Notes: generated by a model from the sequence alone, not told the origin. A stretch of 64,000 nucleotides of DNA from G965233625 sp965233625 (GCA_965233625.1 OZ247499.1:4774001-4838000); one strand, 5' to 3'. Numbered from the stretch's first letter, positions 8,892-17,319 are shown. Translations and numbers: made by a program.

Positions 8892-11800
8892 CTATCCGGC
8901 AGTGGCGCCCGGCTCCTTGGAAGGCATAGGGTCTGCAGCGGGGGTCTCCGCCGGTGCGGCTTTTTCTTCATCCGTTGTGTCCATTGGCGGTGCGACGGCA
9001 GCTTGCAGCGGGGGCAACATCCGCACACCGCCATCGGTCAGCGGCGCCAGGATATTACCGCTTGCCAGCGGAACGGCCGCTGCCGCAGGGGCTACGCCCG
9101 GACCCAACTGGTGCGAAGCCACCACCTGCCCGGTCTGCCGGTTCAGCGCGGTAATGGCTCCGCTTTCATCAGACACCAGCAACATCTCTCCGTACAACTG
9201 CGGCGTGCCCGTTACCGCGCCGCGGAAAACTGGCGCCCGCCACAACGGCGTTTCTGCATCCACGTCCAGGCACACCAGTTGCCGGCGGTTCAGCACGATG
9301 TAAACATTGGCGCCAATCTGCACCGGTCCGGCGGTCACTTCCGCTGCGGCGCCGGCGGCCTCTTCATCCGTCAGGTCCCAGAACCGCACGATGCTACGCA
9401 GATCATCCAGTTCCAGCAGCGAAGCTTCACCGCTACGGCTGACAATCAGCAAGCGGTTTTCAAGTAGAACGGGCTGCGGCGTCAGCGGGCTGGTAACTTC
9501 AAAGGGCATCCCCACCTGGCGCCATTCGCTGGTCGAAGGAACATACTTCAGCCGCACGACCCGCCGGCTCTGAAACACCAGCACATCATCCGCGGCCAGG
9601 GCGAACACGTCGGCAGTTTCACTTTGGCTGTGCCGCGTTGTTGTCCATTTATAGGTGGCCGCCGCGGGCATGCCGGTGGTGACATCAAACCGCCGCATGT
9701 GCCCGTCGCCACAACAAGCGAACAGAAAATCTCCATACGCCGCAGGCCGCCCGGAGATGCCGCCGGGGATATGCACCGGTAGCCAGTCATCGCCGGAACC
9801 ACCGTTGGGCTGATACCGCCGGACGGCCACATCTTCGTCACCGCCGGTCTGAGATTCTTCGCCCAGCCGGGCAATCGTAAACAGTTGGTCATCGCGGGCT
9901 TTGATCCGCAGGATGCGGCTGGCGGACGCTTCGCGCGGTAGTTCCAGTTTCTGTTTGCGCACGATATTCGCCCGCGGCTTCTGCAGTAAAGCAAGCGGCA
10001 GCCCGTTGGTGCGGCCCGTCCGGTCAAACACCAGCACCCCTTTGGGCAGCACCAGCGGATCGCCCGCGGGCGTCATACCAAGCTGCCGTTGCCAGAGCAC
10101 TTCGCCCGAGTCCGCATCTACCGCCGACAGTTCGTACTTCTCACCATGTTCCGACATTGTCGTCAGATAGAACGTGCGGCCCCAGCGGTCAAGCTGCGCG
10201 CGGTGGGCCGCGGCGCCGGCGATGATGGCCTGGTTCGGATGGTCGTCCCACAACGGCTGAATCTTCTGATGGATCACATCCAGAAAGATCTTCTGCAAAC
10301 GGCCGCCCGCCAGCAGCCAGAGGAAGTTCTCATCGCTGTGAATCGCCAGCGCGCGGAAGGGCTTGTCAATTTCCAGCCGCGGCACGGCGCCGTCTTTCCC
10401 CACGACCATCGGGTAAACGCCTTCTTCCGCATTGTCCAGGTTCACGCCGTACACGCCCAGATCGCCCGCATCGCTGACCACGGCAATACGGTCGGCTGTC
10501 ATACTGGGGCGGAACCAGGACCAGCCATCAAACTGCACGTCGGTCACGGCGTTCGCATCGGGCCGGCGGAAGCCTGCCGGGGCGCCGAGGCGGAATGCCC
10601 GCAGCTTGGTACGGTCGAGTCCGTCGGCCATCGTCATCACAAAGTACGACACCGCTTGTGAACTGATCACCACCGGAGCGCTGCGGACCGAACCGCTATC
10701 GTGCCCGGTCAGCAACACAGAGCTACATGCGACGGCGTCCGGGTTTTCGATCGCTTCCAGGTTCAAAGCAAACACGCGCCGCGTATCGGCTGGGAAGAAC
10801 GCCAGTTGCCTTAACTGGTACGAGGCGGCGTCTGGCTGCGATGGATCATAATCCGCTTGCGAAATGGCGCCGCCGACCGTCATCGGCTGGCCGGTGTGAT
10901 AAACGCCTAACCGCCGTCCGCGCGAAAGTTCCAGCACGTGCACCTGGTTGCCCGCGGGCAGCAGCGCCAATCGCACGCCGCGGGCGTTGGCCGCACGTGG
11001 CAGTTCCACAATCAGCGGCGCCGCGGTGACTTGCAGATATGGCCGGTATTGCCAGCGGACGCGACCCGTCGCCGGATCGAGCGCCAGCAACGACCGCTGA
11101 GCTGTTGAAACCACCAGCGCCACTTCGCCTGTTCCTTCACCTGCATCCACCAGTTGCGGCGGATCGTAAGAATCGATGCCAAGCCGCAACTGCCACATCG
11201 CGCGGCCTGTTGGACTGAACGCATACAGCACGCCCCGCGCCACGCTGAACACCACGGGCGGCGCCTCCGGGCGTGACGGCGCCAGGCGGCCATCGCTCCA
11301 CACCGGGTAATAGGTTCGCCCCGGTGCCTGCGGCGGCAACGGCGGCTGATCAATTTCTTCGCCCACAGAGTCCGGGACATATCGCACGCGGGCAGCTTCT
11401 GCCTGATACGCCGCCGTCCAGAGCTTGGCAAGTTGCGCATCGTCGGCCAGTGCAGGCGGCCCGTTCTGGATGAGTTCTCTGGCCTGTTGATACTGGCGGT
11501 CGACATTGGCGCCCGGTTCAGGCGTAGCAAGCCGGGTGAGAATGGCGACAACTTGCTGCCGCGCCGTTTCGGTCTTTACCTCCACGCGTGATCCTGCCAG
11601 CAGCTTATCCACCTGCGCCGTGCGGGGTGCGATCCAATCGTTCATTTCCAGATCGATGCCACGCGTGACCGTGCGGGCCAGTTCCAGCGCTTCGGCGCCG
11701 GTTTTCAACTTGCCGGCATCGGGCGGGCTGGAAGCCGTGGCGTATTTAATGTGCCGCTCTGCCACGCGGATCAGCGCCAGATACAGGTCCACGGCGTAGT

Positions 11801-12773
11801 CGTTGTAGGCGGGATTGTCGCGGTGATCGTGGAAGACCTGCTGCAAAGTTTTCCAGGCCAGGTCCAGATCGCCGGATACCGAAAACACATGCGGCCCCGC
11901 TTCGCACATGGCCAGAAAGAACGGCACTTCCGCCGTACGCGGACTGGCCGGAAAGTCTTCCGCGAACTGCTTGAATGCGGCGGTCGCCTGCGTCCACTGT
12001 TTGTCGGTGTAAAGTTCTTTAATGCGGTCCCACCGCTGCTCCGGCGTTTCAGGCGGGAACGCGATATATGCACCGATGCACACGACCACGGCCGCCACCA
12101 GTGACAGCCCGGTTATCACCGGCAGCAGATACGCGGCGCGGTTACGGCGGCCGGTAAGCGTGGGACGGGCGCCCTGCTTCTTCTTACCGGGCAGACCCGG
12201 TTTCGCCGCGTCCGGTCTGGTTTGTTCTGCAGTTGTCTGACCGGGCTGTGGGGCTGCGACGGGGCGGGCGGCAAGGGTTTGCACCGGCGCCGTCTGGATG
12301 CTCTCGCCGCCTTTGAACACGGTGGAACTGGAAGAGGAATTGCCGCCGACAACTTCGCCGCCGTCGTAGACATCTTCTTCATCGGTGGGCCCATCCGCCT
12401 GCCGGTTGACGATGGCTGAAGCGGGCAGCACGGGGATTTCTTCGCCGGCGCCGACCGTATCGTGCAGGTTGCCCTGCGGCGGGTCAGGTCGAGAGATTTG
12501 CCCGGTGATGGCGGAAATGGGCAGATCGGGCAGGTCATCTTCGTCCGGCTCCGCCACGTCTGCGTCGTTTTCGTCTAGTTCAAAGACTTCACCCGCGTCG
12601 TAAACTTCCTCTGCGACCGTGGCGTCTTCGTAGATTTCGCCGTCTTCGTACACATCCAGCACTTCCTGCGGTTCTGCCGCGGCTGGTGTCAACTGCTGAC
12701 ACTGCGGACACCTGCACGGCAGCCCGGTGGCTGGTGGGTGAAAGGTGTGCTGGCACAGGTGACAGGAAATCAT
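8892..12773 (-). CDS. Large membrane-anchored PQQ-like beta-propeller protein with N-terminal zinc ribbon
   Basis: A 1293-residue protein. Residues 1-26 carry two cysteine pairs (CHLC...CRCPQC), a zinc-ribbon-like start shared with the gene at 4405-6108. A long acidic, Tyr/Glu-rich disordered stretch follows, then one membrane span near residues 212-238 (YLLPVITGLSLVAAVVVCIG). Next is a helical TPR-like part (ELYTDKQWTQATAAFKQFAE). The last 800 residues contain quinoprotein-type blades such as LLALDPATGRVRWQY, LSAVDADSGEVLWQR and ITALNRQTGQVVASHQ, i.e. the A-x-D-x-x-T/S-G-x-x-x-W repeat. A catalytic PQQ site is not evident, so a scaffold or binding role is more likely than dehydrogenase activity. 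It is first in the minus-strand run of four genes and probably drives their transcription. Confidence 0.85.
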   Translation of the reverse strand: MISCHLCQHTFHPPATGLPCRCPQCQQLTPAAAEPQEVLDVYEDGEIYEDATVAEEVYDAGEVFELDENDADVAEPDEDDLPDLPISAITGQISRPDPPQGNLHDTVGAGEEIPVLPASAIVNRQADGPTDEEDVYDGGEVVGGNSSSSSTVFKGGESIQTAPVQTLAARPVAAPQPGQTTAEQTRPDAAKPGLPGKKKQGARPTLTGRRNRAAYLLPVITGLSLVAAVVVCIGAYIAFPPETPEQRWDRIKELYTDKQWTQATAAFKQFAEDFPASPRTAEVPFFLAMCEAGPHVFSVSGDLDLAWKTLQQVFHDHRDNPAYNDYAVDLYLALIRVAERHIKYATASSPPDAGKLKTGAEALELARTVTRGIDLEMNDWIAPRTAQVDKLLAGSRVEVKTETARQQVVAILTRLATPEPGANVDRQYQQARELIQNGPPALADDAQLAKLWTAAYQAEAARVRYVPDSVGEEIDQPPLPPQAPGRTYYPVWSDGRLAPSRPEAPPVVFSVARGVLYAFSPTGRAMWQLRLGIDSYDPPQLVDAGEGTGEVALVVSTAQRSLLALDPATGRVRWQYRPYLQVTAAPLIVELPRAANARGVRLALLPAGNQVHVLELSRGRRLGVYHTGQPMTVGGAISQADYDPSQPDAASYQLRQLAFFPADTRRVFALNLEAIENPDAVACSSVLLTGHDSGSVRSAPVVISSQAVSYFVMTMADGLDRTKLRAFRLGAPAGFRRPDANAVTDVQFDGWSWFRPSMTADRIAVVSDAGDLGVYGVNLDNAEEGVYPMVVGKDGAVPRLEIDKPFRALAIHSDENFLWLLAGGRLQKIFLDVIHQKIQPLWDDHPNQAIIAGAAAHRAQLDRWGRTFYLTTMSEHGEKYELSAVDADSGEVLWQRQLGMTPAGDPLVLPKGVLVFDRTGRTNGLPLALLQKPRANIVRKQKLELPREASASRILRIKARDDQLFTIARLGEESQTGGDEDVAVRRYQPNGGSGDDWLPVHIPGGISGRPAAYGDFLFACCGDGHMRRFDVTTGMPAAATYKWTTTRHSQSETADVFALAADDVLVFQSRRVVRLKYVPSTSEWRQVGMPFEVTSPLTPQPVLLENRLLIVSRSGEASLLELDDLRSIVRFWDLTDEEAAGAAAEVTAGPVQIGANVYIVLNRRQLVCLDVDAETPLWRAPVFRGAVTGTPQLYGEMLLVSDESGAITALNRQTGQVVASHQLGPGVAPAAAAVPLASGNILAPLTDGGVRMLPPLQAAVAPPMDTTDEEKAAPAETPAADPMPSKEPGATAG

Positions 12774-12806
12774 AACAACGCGGCTACGTGAATGGATGCG
12801 GTTTTC

Positions 12807-13199
12807 TTATTCTTCAACGCCTTGATGAAAATAAAAACAAAGCCCGTCGGGAGCGACGACGAAAAACACTTTCAACTTTTCGCCGTCGCGGTCGTCAATG
12901 CGGAACTCGCCGGGACTTGCGCCCGTTTCTATTAACTGCTGACGGAGCGCTTCGATGCCTTCCACCAGGATGGCGGCGCCTTCGTTAGCAGCATCGCCGC
13001 AGTTGATCTCGAAGCCCAGTTCCACGCCGTCGCGGTGCAGCACGACGGATGGTTTTTCGCCCGCTGCGCGACGCGTTTCCTGCATGCCAAAAGCGTGGCT
13101 GTACCACTTGGCCGTCTGGTCGAGATCCGTCACCGGCAGCGTGAGTACACTTTCATTATACGGATACGCGGCTTTGAATTGCGGTGTTTCTGTGGTCAT
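12807..13199 (-). CDS. VOC-family (glyoxalase/bleomycin-resistance fold) protein
   Basis: A 130-residue protein whose whole length fits one vicinal-oxygen-chelate module pair: LTLPVTDLDQTAKWYSHAFG at the N-terminus is the classic beta-alpha start of the fold, and the end (VFFVVAPDGLCFYFHQG) matches the metal-site strand F-x-D-P-D-G-N-x-x-E, though with a weaker ligand pattern. The family includes glyoxalase I, dioxygenases and antibiotic-binding proteins; the substrate cannot be read from sequence. It lies 33 bp upstream of the propeller gene start in the same direction, so it may be co-transcribed with it. Confidence 0.8.
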   Translation of the reverse strand: MTTETPQFKAAYPYNESVLTLPVTDLDQTAKWYSHAFGMQETRRAAGEKPSVVLHRDGVELGFEINCGDAANEGAAILVEGIEALRQQLIETGASPGEFRIDDRDGEKLKVFFVVAPDGLCFYFHQGVEE

Positions 13200-13272
13200 G
13201 GCGGAATTAACTATCGCGATTTATTTGAAGGACGGAACACCAAAAGAAACGCGAGGTTTGAAGATACACACT

Positions 13273-13405
13273 AACCCGAAGCGCGAGCGAGGGGCGTTTG
13301 ACGCGGTGGCGAAAACGAGGGTTTTTAGCCACGCATTGCCGAACAGGTGGACTTCAACCGGCGTTGCGCTGCCAGATCCGGCATCTCTCGCTCGCGCTTC
13401 GGGTT
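13273..13405. repeat. REP-like palindromic element pair (copy B)
   Basis: The left arm starts TAACCCGAAGCGCGAGCGAG at 13273 and the right arm ends CTCGCTCGCGCTTCGGGTT near 13405, with about 90 bp between. Unlike copy A, its interior is related to that of copy C at 15751: both contain a GAGGG/GCGGGTTTTT-(A/G)GCC segment and a GGTGGACTTCAAC segment at matching spacing. That makes B and C diverged copies of one element of about 130 bp, perhaps a non-autonomous MITE-like unit or a bacterial interspersed mosaic element. No RAYT-type transposase gene is present in the window. Confidence 0.8.
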
Positions 13406-13465
13406 GGTGTGTAATGTGGAACGATTTGTGGATACCTTTCCGTTTAGGTCTGATTGGAAATGTCG

Positions 13466-14128
13466 CTAAGGACTGGCGCCGGCGGGCACACGTTCGACGA
13501 ACATGATTTTTTGAACGCCTGCTGCGCCGGCTGCATCGATCACCTGCACGATGGTGTCGTGGGCGGCTTCTTCGCTGGCGTCGAGCACCACTTCCGCCGC
13601 CCGCTCGCCGCCGCTGGAACTGCCTTTTAGCGCGGTCCGCAGTTTGTCTGTGAGCTCAGCGGTTTCGACTGGTTCTTCGTTCACCGTGATGCTGCCATCT
13701 GCGGCGACCTTCACCATGATGTTGGTCTGACGCAGTTCTTCGATGGTGCGGGCTGCGGCAGCGTCCGGGTTCGACGTGGCGGGCGTGTCTAATGTTTTCT
13801 GCACGGAGTACGTGGCGGAGATCATGAAGAAGATAATCAACTGAAAGATTACGTCGATCAGCGGTGTCAGGTCTGCGTCAGCGTCGTCGTGGGGCTTGCG
13901 GGCGACGAAGGGCCGCACCGGCACGTACTCTTCGGTTAGCGGATGTTCCCCCATCGGCGTGAAGCCGCTTTCGCCCGGCCCCCGCACTTCGACCGCCGCG
14001 TTAAAGGCGCCTTCTTCCAGGCTCTGCAACAGCGAAGCCCGGCTTACCGCGCGGCCGTTGCCGGTGGCGCCGGACCCGCGGACGTACCAGACATCCTGTG
14101 GCAAGCCCGTTGTAAAACTTGTACTCAT
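13466..14128 (-). CDS. ExbD/TolR-type biopolymer transport protein with N-terminal GYF-like extension
   Basis: A 220-residue ExbD/TolR homologue, longer than the usual 130-150 residues. The core starts near residue 86 with ADADLTPLIDVIFQLIIFFM, the single membrane helix carrying the conserved aspartate that conducts protons with ExbB/TolQ. A periplasmic domain follows. The first 70 residues (DVWYVRGSG...LLQSLEEGAF...FTPMGEHP) resemble a cytoplasmic GYF_2-type module, as in the neighbouring gene. It is the last of three genes (exbB-like, exbD-like, exbD-like) on the minus strand and lies 39 bp after the previous stop. It should form part of an inner-membrane proton-driven motor that energises an envelope process; the cargo is unknown. 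Confidence 0.85.
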   Translation of the reverse strand: MSTSFTTGLPQDVWYVRGSGATGNGRAVSRASLLQSLEEGAFNAAVEVRGPGESGFTPMGEHPLTEEYVPVRPFVARKPHDDADADLTPLIDVIFQLIIFFMISATYSVQKTLDTPATSNPDAAAARTIEELRQTNIMVKVAADGSITVNEEPVETAELTDKLRTALKGSSSGGERAAEVVLDASEEAAHDTIVQVIDAAGAAGVQKIMFVERVPAGASP

Positions 14129-14167
14129 GGTGGTTTTTCCCTACGCGACGACGGCGCAGCATGAATG

Positions 14168-15022
14168 CTACTGCTTCTCTTCCACTCCGTATTTCACATT
14201 GCCGATGTTGGGCAACTTGACCAGCATCTTATGCAGGTCCATCACCACGCCGTGCCGCGCCTCTTTGTGCGCGTTGATCACGACCGGCAGATTGCCGCCC
14301 AGTTCGTTGGCGTTACGCTCCACCTCGGCGACCAGCGTTTCGATGGTGTCGCGGCGATTCTCTTCCACGGCGCGGTCGCCCAGATACAGGCGGTGTTCTT
14401 TATCGATCAGCACCATCTGGATGCCGGCTTCGTTGATGCCAACGCCTGTGACAGATTCTGGCGCCTCGATCGGGGCGGGATTCGCCGCTGTTGTGGTGAA
14501 CATGAAGAAGATCAGAAGCTGGAAGATGACATCGATCATCGGCAGCATGTCCATCTGCCCTTCTTCAATCTCATACTTCGGCCAGGCGCCAGTGCTGGCG
14601 CCGATTTCTTCATCCAGGTCGGCAGGGTCCTGCCCGTCGGCCAGATCGTAAATGGTGGCGTCGTAAGTCCAGCTACGCGACTGGCTGGTTTCGCCGGCGG
14701 CAACGGGCGTGGCCAGCGGTGTGGCGAGAGGCGCCTCGTTGGATACCTTCGGCGATGTTGTCGCCTTGGGCGCCGTGGGAATCGCCTGCGGCGATGTTTC
14801 TTCCGGGCTCGATTCCGGGCTGGGCGCACCAAATACGGACAGCAGGTCTGCGAACTCCGGCACGCTGGTGACGGGTATCCACTGGTCCTGCCCGGCAGCG
14901 CGGACAAAGTCGCGCGGCGCGACGCGGCCCTCGTTGATCCACTGCGTCAAATCCTCCAGCGCGATCGAGGTATACACCTGATCGTTGGCGATGACTTTCA
15001 GATCGTAGGATTCAGCGGGCAT
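14168..15022 (-). CDS. ExbD/TolR-type protein with N-terminal GYF_2-like domain
   Basis: A 284-residue protein. Residues 1-65 read as a GYF_2-like module (LTQWINEGRVAPRDFVRAAG then QWIPVTSVPEF). A Pro/Thr/Ser-rich linker spans to about residue 140. The ExbD core follows, MLPMIDVIFQLLIFFMFTTT, with the proton-relay aspartate, and a periplasmic domain ends in NIGNVKYGVEEK. The frame remains open far upstream, but those codons overlap the ExbB-like gene; ATG 15020-15022, 20 bp after the exbB-like stop, gives the right N-terminus. Two consecutive ExbD paralogues behind one ExbB suggest a heteromeric ExbD dimer. The GYF-like module could bind proline-rich cytoplasmic segments, an inference from the domain name only. 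Confidence 0.85.
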   Translation of the reverse strand: MPAESYDLKVIANDQVYTSIALEDLTQWINEGRVAPRDFVRAAGQDQWIPVTSVPEFADLLSVFGAPSPESSPEETSPQAIPTAPKATTSPKVSNEAPLATPLATPVAAGETSQSRSWTYDATIYDLADGQDPADLDEEIGASTGAWPKYEIEEGQMDMLPMIDVIFQLLIFFMFTTTAANPAPIEAPESVTGVGINEAGIQMVLIDKEHRLYLGDRAVEENRRDTIETLVAEVERNANELGGNLPVVINAHKEARHGVVMDLHKMLVKLPNIGNVKYGVEEKQ

Positions 15023-15042
15023 CTGGCAGATTCTTCCAGCAA

Positions 15043-15669
15043 TTACTGCGTACGGAACCGTGGCAACAGATCCAGCGCCGCCTGGGCGGCCTTCTGCAAT
15101 TCCACTTCGTAACGCTGCACCTGCTGGCGGAAGATGGTGTAGAACGTCAGCGCGAAGATGGCAATAAACAGCCCTTCCAGCGTGGTGTACAGCGCCATGC
15201 CAATGGAATTGGCCAGAGCCGAAGGCTCGACCTGCGTGGCGCCTGCGATCTTGCCAAACGCCGCGATCATGCCCCAGACCGTTCCGAGCAGACCGAGCAT
15301 CGGCGCCACCTTCGAGACAAACAGAATCCACGGCATGCCGGTGGTCAGCGAAGGCAGCACATCCTGCTGAATCTTGTTGGCCATCGCATCGCGGGCGGCG
15401 ACTTTGCCGCGGTTGGCATGCTCCATCGCCGTGACAAAGAGCTGCGCGAGGACGCCTTTCTCGTTCTGGCACATTTCATGTGTCGCCTCGACGCCGTACT
15501 CATCAATGCCGGCTTCCACCCGCTCGACAAACTCATCAATTCTGCCAGGGGCATCAAACAGATTCCGCAACCCGCGGTAAATCGCCAGCCCCACAACCGC
15601 CAGGCTCAGCGAAATAAAGACAATGATAAAGAAGTAGCCATTCGCGGCGACAATCTGTTTTAAGTCCAT
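15043..15669 (-). CDS. MotA/TolQ/ExbB proton-channel family protein
   Basis: A 208-residue protein with three membrane helices as in ExbB/TolQ: residues about 10-30 (GYFFIIVFISLSLAVVGLAI), about 112-135 (LFVSKVAPMLGLLGTVWGMI) and about 155-180 (MALYTTLEGLFIAIFALTFY). The family signature APMLGLLGTVWGMIAAF with the downstream A-L-x-T-T-x-x-G motif is nearly exact. It assembles as a pentamer around ExbD and converts proton flow to motion. It heads the exbB-exbD-exbD run. The TonB-like gene at 17372-18313 lies in the same orientation upstream, but an insertion sequence now separates them. Confidence 0.93.
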   Translation of the reverse strand: MDLKQIVAANGYFFIIVFISLSLAVVGLAIYRGLRNLFDAPGRIDEFVERVEAGIDEYGVEATHEMCQNEKGVLAQLFVTAMEHANRGKVAARDAMANKIQQDVLPSLTTGMPWILFVSKVAPMLGLLGTVWGMIAAFGKIAGATQVEPSALANSIGMALYTTLEGLFIAIFALTFYTIFRQQVQRYEVELQKAAQAALDLLPRFRTQ

Positions 15670-15750
15670 AGGGCGATGTTTACTCAGAGATGCAGGGCTT
15701 GTTGATGTTGTCTTATTTTGAAAGCGGTCGTTTTCTGGAGTATCACAAAT

Positions 15751-15868
15751 TAACCTGAAGCGCGAGCGAGGGGCGTTTGATGTGGAGGCGACAACGCGGG
15801 TTTTTGGCCGTATTTTGCTGAAGGGTGGACTTCAACGGGCGATAAGCTGCGAATTCCGGCGCCCCTCG
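15751..15868. repeat. REP-like element (copy C), left part, interrupted by the insertion sequence
   Basis: The left arm TAACCTGAAGCGCGAGCGAG begins at 15751. The interior resembles copy B. The right arm starts GGCGCCCCTCG at 15858-15868 and then stops abruptly; its missing remainder (CTCGCGCTTCGGGTT) reappears at 17320 beyond the insertion sequence. Joining the two parts restores the arm seen intact at 7481-7506 in copy A. Confidence 0.85.
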
Positions 15869-15873
15869 AAACT

Positions 15874-15891
15874 ATGAAGGAAGCCTCCGTC
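15874..15891 (+). repeat. Left subterminal inverted repeat of the insertion sequence
   Basis: ATGAAGGAAGCCTCCGTC matches the reverse complement of 17298-17314 (ATGAGGAATCCTCCGTC) with one gap and one mismatch. It begins 5 bp inside the inferred left junction. Confidence 0.75.
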
Positions 15892-15943
15892 GGTCTTAAA
15901 GTGGAAGTTAGCAGATTCTTTCACTTGACCTTGGGAGGCTTCC
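15879..15943 (+). promoter_or_regulatory. Hairpin that can sequester the transposase ribosome-binding site
   Basis: GGAAGCCTCC at 15879-15888 is a perfect 10-base reverse complement of GGAGGCTTCC at 15934-15943. The second arm contains the Shine-Dalgarno sequence (GGGAGG) that lies just upstream of the transposase ATG at 15947. A transcript entering from outside the element would fold this 10-bp stem and hide the site, lowering transposase translation. This is an inference; comparable shielding is established for IS10 and IS50. Confidence 0.55.
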
Positions 15944-15946
15944 AGG

Positions 15947-16960
15947 ATGTTTTACGTTGGATTAGATGTTCATGCAAAGTTTGTAGCGGTATGTGTGCTC
16001 GACGATCAAGGGAAAAAGCAGCGGGAAGTGAAGCTGGGGCCGGTGACGGAACTGCTGCATTTCCTGAAGTCGCTCGACCAGCCGTTTCATGTGGCTTACG
16101 AAGCCAGCTGCGGTTATGGCGAGTATTTCAACCTGCTGTCTCCGCTGGCCGAATCGGTCACGGTGGCGCACCCGGCGCAGTTGCACGCGATCTTCAAATC
16201 CAGCAGGAAGAACGACCGCAACGACGCCCACATGCTGGCCCGGCTGCTGCTGGTGGAAATGCTTCCGCGGGTGCATGTACCCAGCAACGAAGTGCGGGCC
16301 TGGCGGGAGATGATCGTGTTCCGCACCCGCACGGTCGAAAAACGCACCCGGGCCAAGAATGGTCTGCGTGCACTGTTGCGGACGCTGCTGATCCAGGCGC
16401 CGAAAAGTCTGTGGACGCGCAAAGGCGTCGCCTGGCTGAAAGCCCTCGAGTTCGCCAGTCCGATGCACGCGATCAAACGCGACTTACTCTTACAGGAGAT
16501 CGACGATCTGAACCGTTCCATCCGGCGGATCGAAAAAGAGCTGGAAGCCTTCGCCAGCGGGAGTCCGGCTGTTGCGCTGCTGCGGACCATCCCCGGCGTT
16601 GGCATCCGCACGGCCGAAGCGGTGGCTGCGTTTATCGACGATCCGCAGCGGTTCGGCAACGCGAAGCAGATTGGTGCGTACTTCGGCCTGGTGCCCCGGC
16701 AGGATCAATCGGGTTCGACCAACCGGCTGGGACACATCACCCGCGAAGGGCCCAGCGTGGTCCGCAAAATGCTGGTCGAAGCGGTGTGGCAGGCCGTGCG
16801 TCGTTCGCCCACGGTCGCCGCCTACCGCCAGCGTATCCGCCGCGACGACGCGGCGCGGGGCAAGATCGCCACGGTCGCCACGGCGCACTATCTGTGCCGC
16901 GTGATGTGGGCGATGCTCAAGAACCAGACCGTCTGGCAGGAGAGTGGACTCGCCGCCTAA
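15947..16960 (+). CDS. IS110/IS1111-family DEDD transposase (serine + RuvC-like recombinase)
   Basis: A 337-residue transposase of full family length. The N-terminal RuvC-like domain begins FYVGLDVHAK with Asp7. Glu52 lies in VAYEASCGYGEYF, and Asp90/Asp93 in SSRKNDRNDAHMLA, giving the DEDD set. A helical middle follows. The C-terminal transposase_20 domain contains TIPGVGIRTAEAVAAFIDDP, an HhH-like segment, and GPSVVRKMLVEAVWQ with Ser271 as the likely nucleophile. Nothing is truncated, so the element may be active. IS110-family enzymes recombine a circular intermediate with a target chosen by an element-encoded guide RNA. The start ATG 15947 has GGGAGG 8 nt upstream. The gene runs against the flanking Ton-type genes. 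Confidence 0.95.
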   Translation: MFYVGLDVHAKFVAVCVLDDQGKKQREVKLGPVTELLHFLKSLDQPFHVAYEASCGYGEYFNLLSPLAESVTVAHPAQLHAIFKSSRKNDRNDAHMLARLLLVEMLPRVHVPSNEVRAWREMIVFRTRTVEKRTRAKNGLRALLRTLLIQAPKSLWTRKGVAWLKALEFASPMHAIKRDLLLQEIDDLNRSIRRIEKELEAFASGSPAVALLRTIPGVGIRTAEAVAAFIDDPQRFGNAKQIGAYFGLVPRQDQSGSTNRLGHITREGPSVVRKMLVEAVWQAVRRSPTVAAYRQRIRRDDAARGKIATVATAHYLCRVMWAMLKNQTVWQESGLAA

Positions 16961-17100
16961 GCTCGCTCCGGCCTCACCCGCAAAGACCCGGGCGGCGTCT
17001 TCTCTGGAGACCTGTCGCACTCGCAGCCGTTGTGAGCGAGCGACGACCGGCTCCGGCGAAGACCCGCCCTACCCGTTCACTTAAAAACTTCGACAACTAG

Positions 17101-17297
17101 CACGTAAGTGCAGCGTAACCAGTAGAATCAACCACTTCCTTCAAGGCTGAAAGCGGAATAAGTCGCACCCTGAAGCGCGAGCTGGCGCCACGACGCCGAC
17201 CCTCGAATAGGGGCGACCGAAATATGTTTTATGGCGCGCCGTAAACGGATGACGCCGGATGGACGCTTGGATTCCGCAATCAACCGCTTTCTGACTT
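17101..17297 (+). ncRNA. Candidate guide RNA (seekRNA/bridge-RNA-like) region of the insertion sequence
   Basis: This non-coding 3' region lies between the transposase stop and the right inverted repeat, where IS1111-group elements encode their guide RNA. Four short matches stand out. CTTCCTTCA (17135-17143) is the reverse complement of the left end at 15875-15883. CCCTGAAGCGCGAGC (17168-17182) is antisense to the right half of the interrupted REP arm, with one G-U pair. CCCTCG (17200-17205) equals the left half of that arm at the junction. ATGGACGCT (17259-17267) equals the right end with its flank at 17313-17321. CCCT/AGGG at 17200-17203 and 17209-17212 could close a small loop. RNA boundaries are not determined. 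Confidence 0.5.
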
Positions 17298-17314
17298 GAC
17301 GGAGGATTCCTCAT
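17298..17314 (+). repeat. Right subterminal inverted repeat of the insertion sequence
   Basis: GACGGAGGATTCCTCAT is the partner of 15874-15891. It ends about 5 bp before the inferred right junction. Confidence 0.75.
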
Positions 17315-17319
17315 GGACG

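Larger units (their letters stand above)
15869..17319 (+). mobile_element. IS110-family (IS1111-type) insertion sequence inside a REP-like element
   Basis: About 1.45 kb. The boundaries are deduced from the split REP arm on either side. Subterminal imperfect inverted repeats are present: ATGAAGGAAGCCTCCGTC at 15874-15891 and GACGGAGGATTCCTCAT at 17298-17314. It contains one transposase gene (15947-16960), a short 5' region of 78 bp and a long 3' non-coding region of about 360 bp. Subterminal inverted repeats and a long non-coding segment downstream of the transposase are the features that distinguish the IS1111 group from IS110 sensu stricto. No target-site duplication longer than a possible CG dinucleotide is seen, as expected for this family. 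Confidence 0.85.

Noticed and set aside
17160..17183. Reading CCCTGAAGCGCGAGC as the true right border, a second REP copy outside the insertion sequence
   Set aside because: The right inverted repeat at 17298-17314 and the displaced REP remainder at 17320 both lie further right, so this segment is inside the element.
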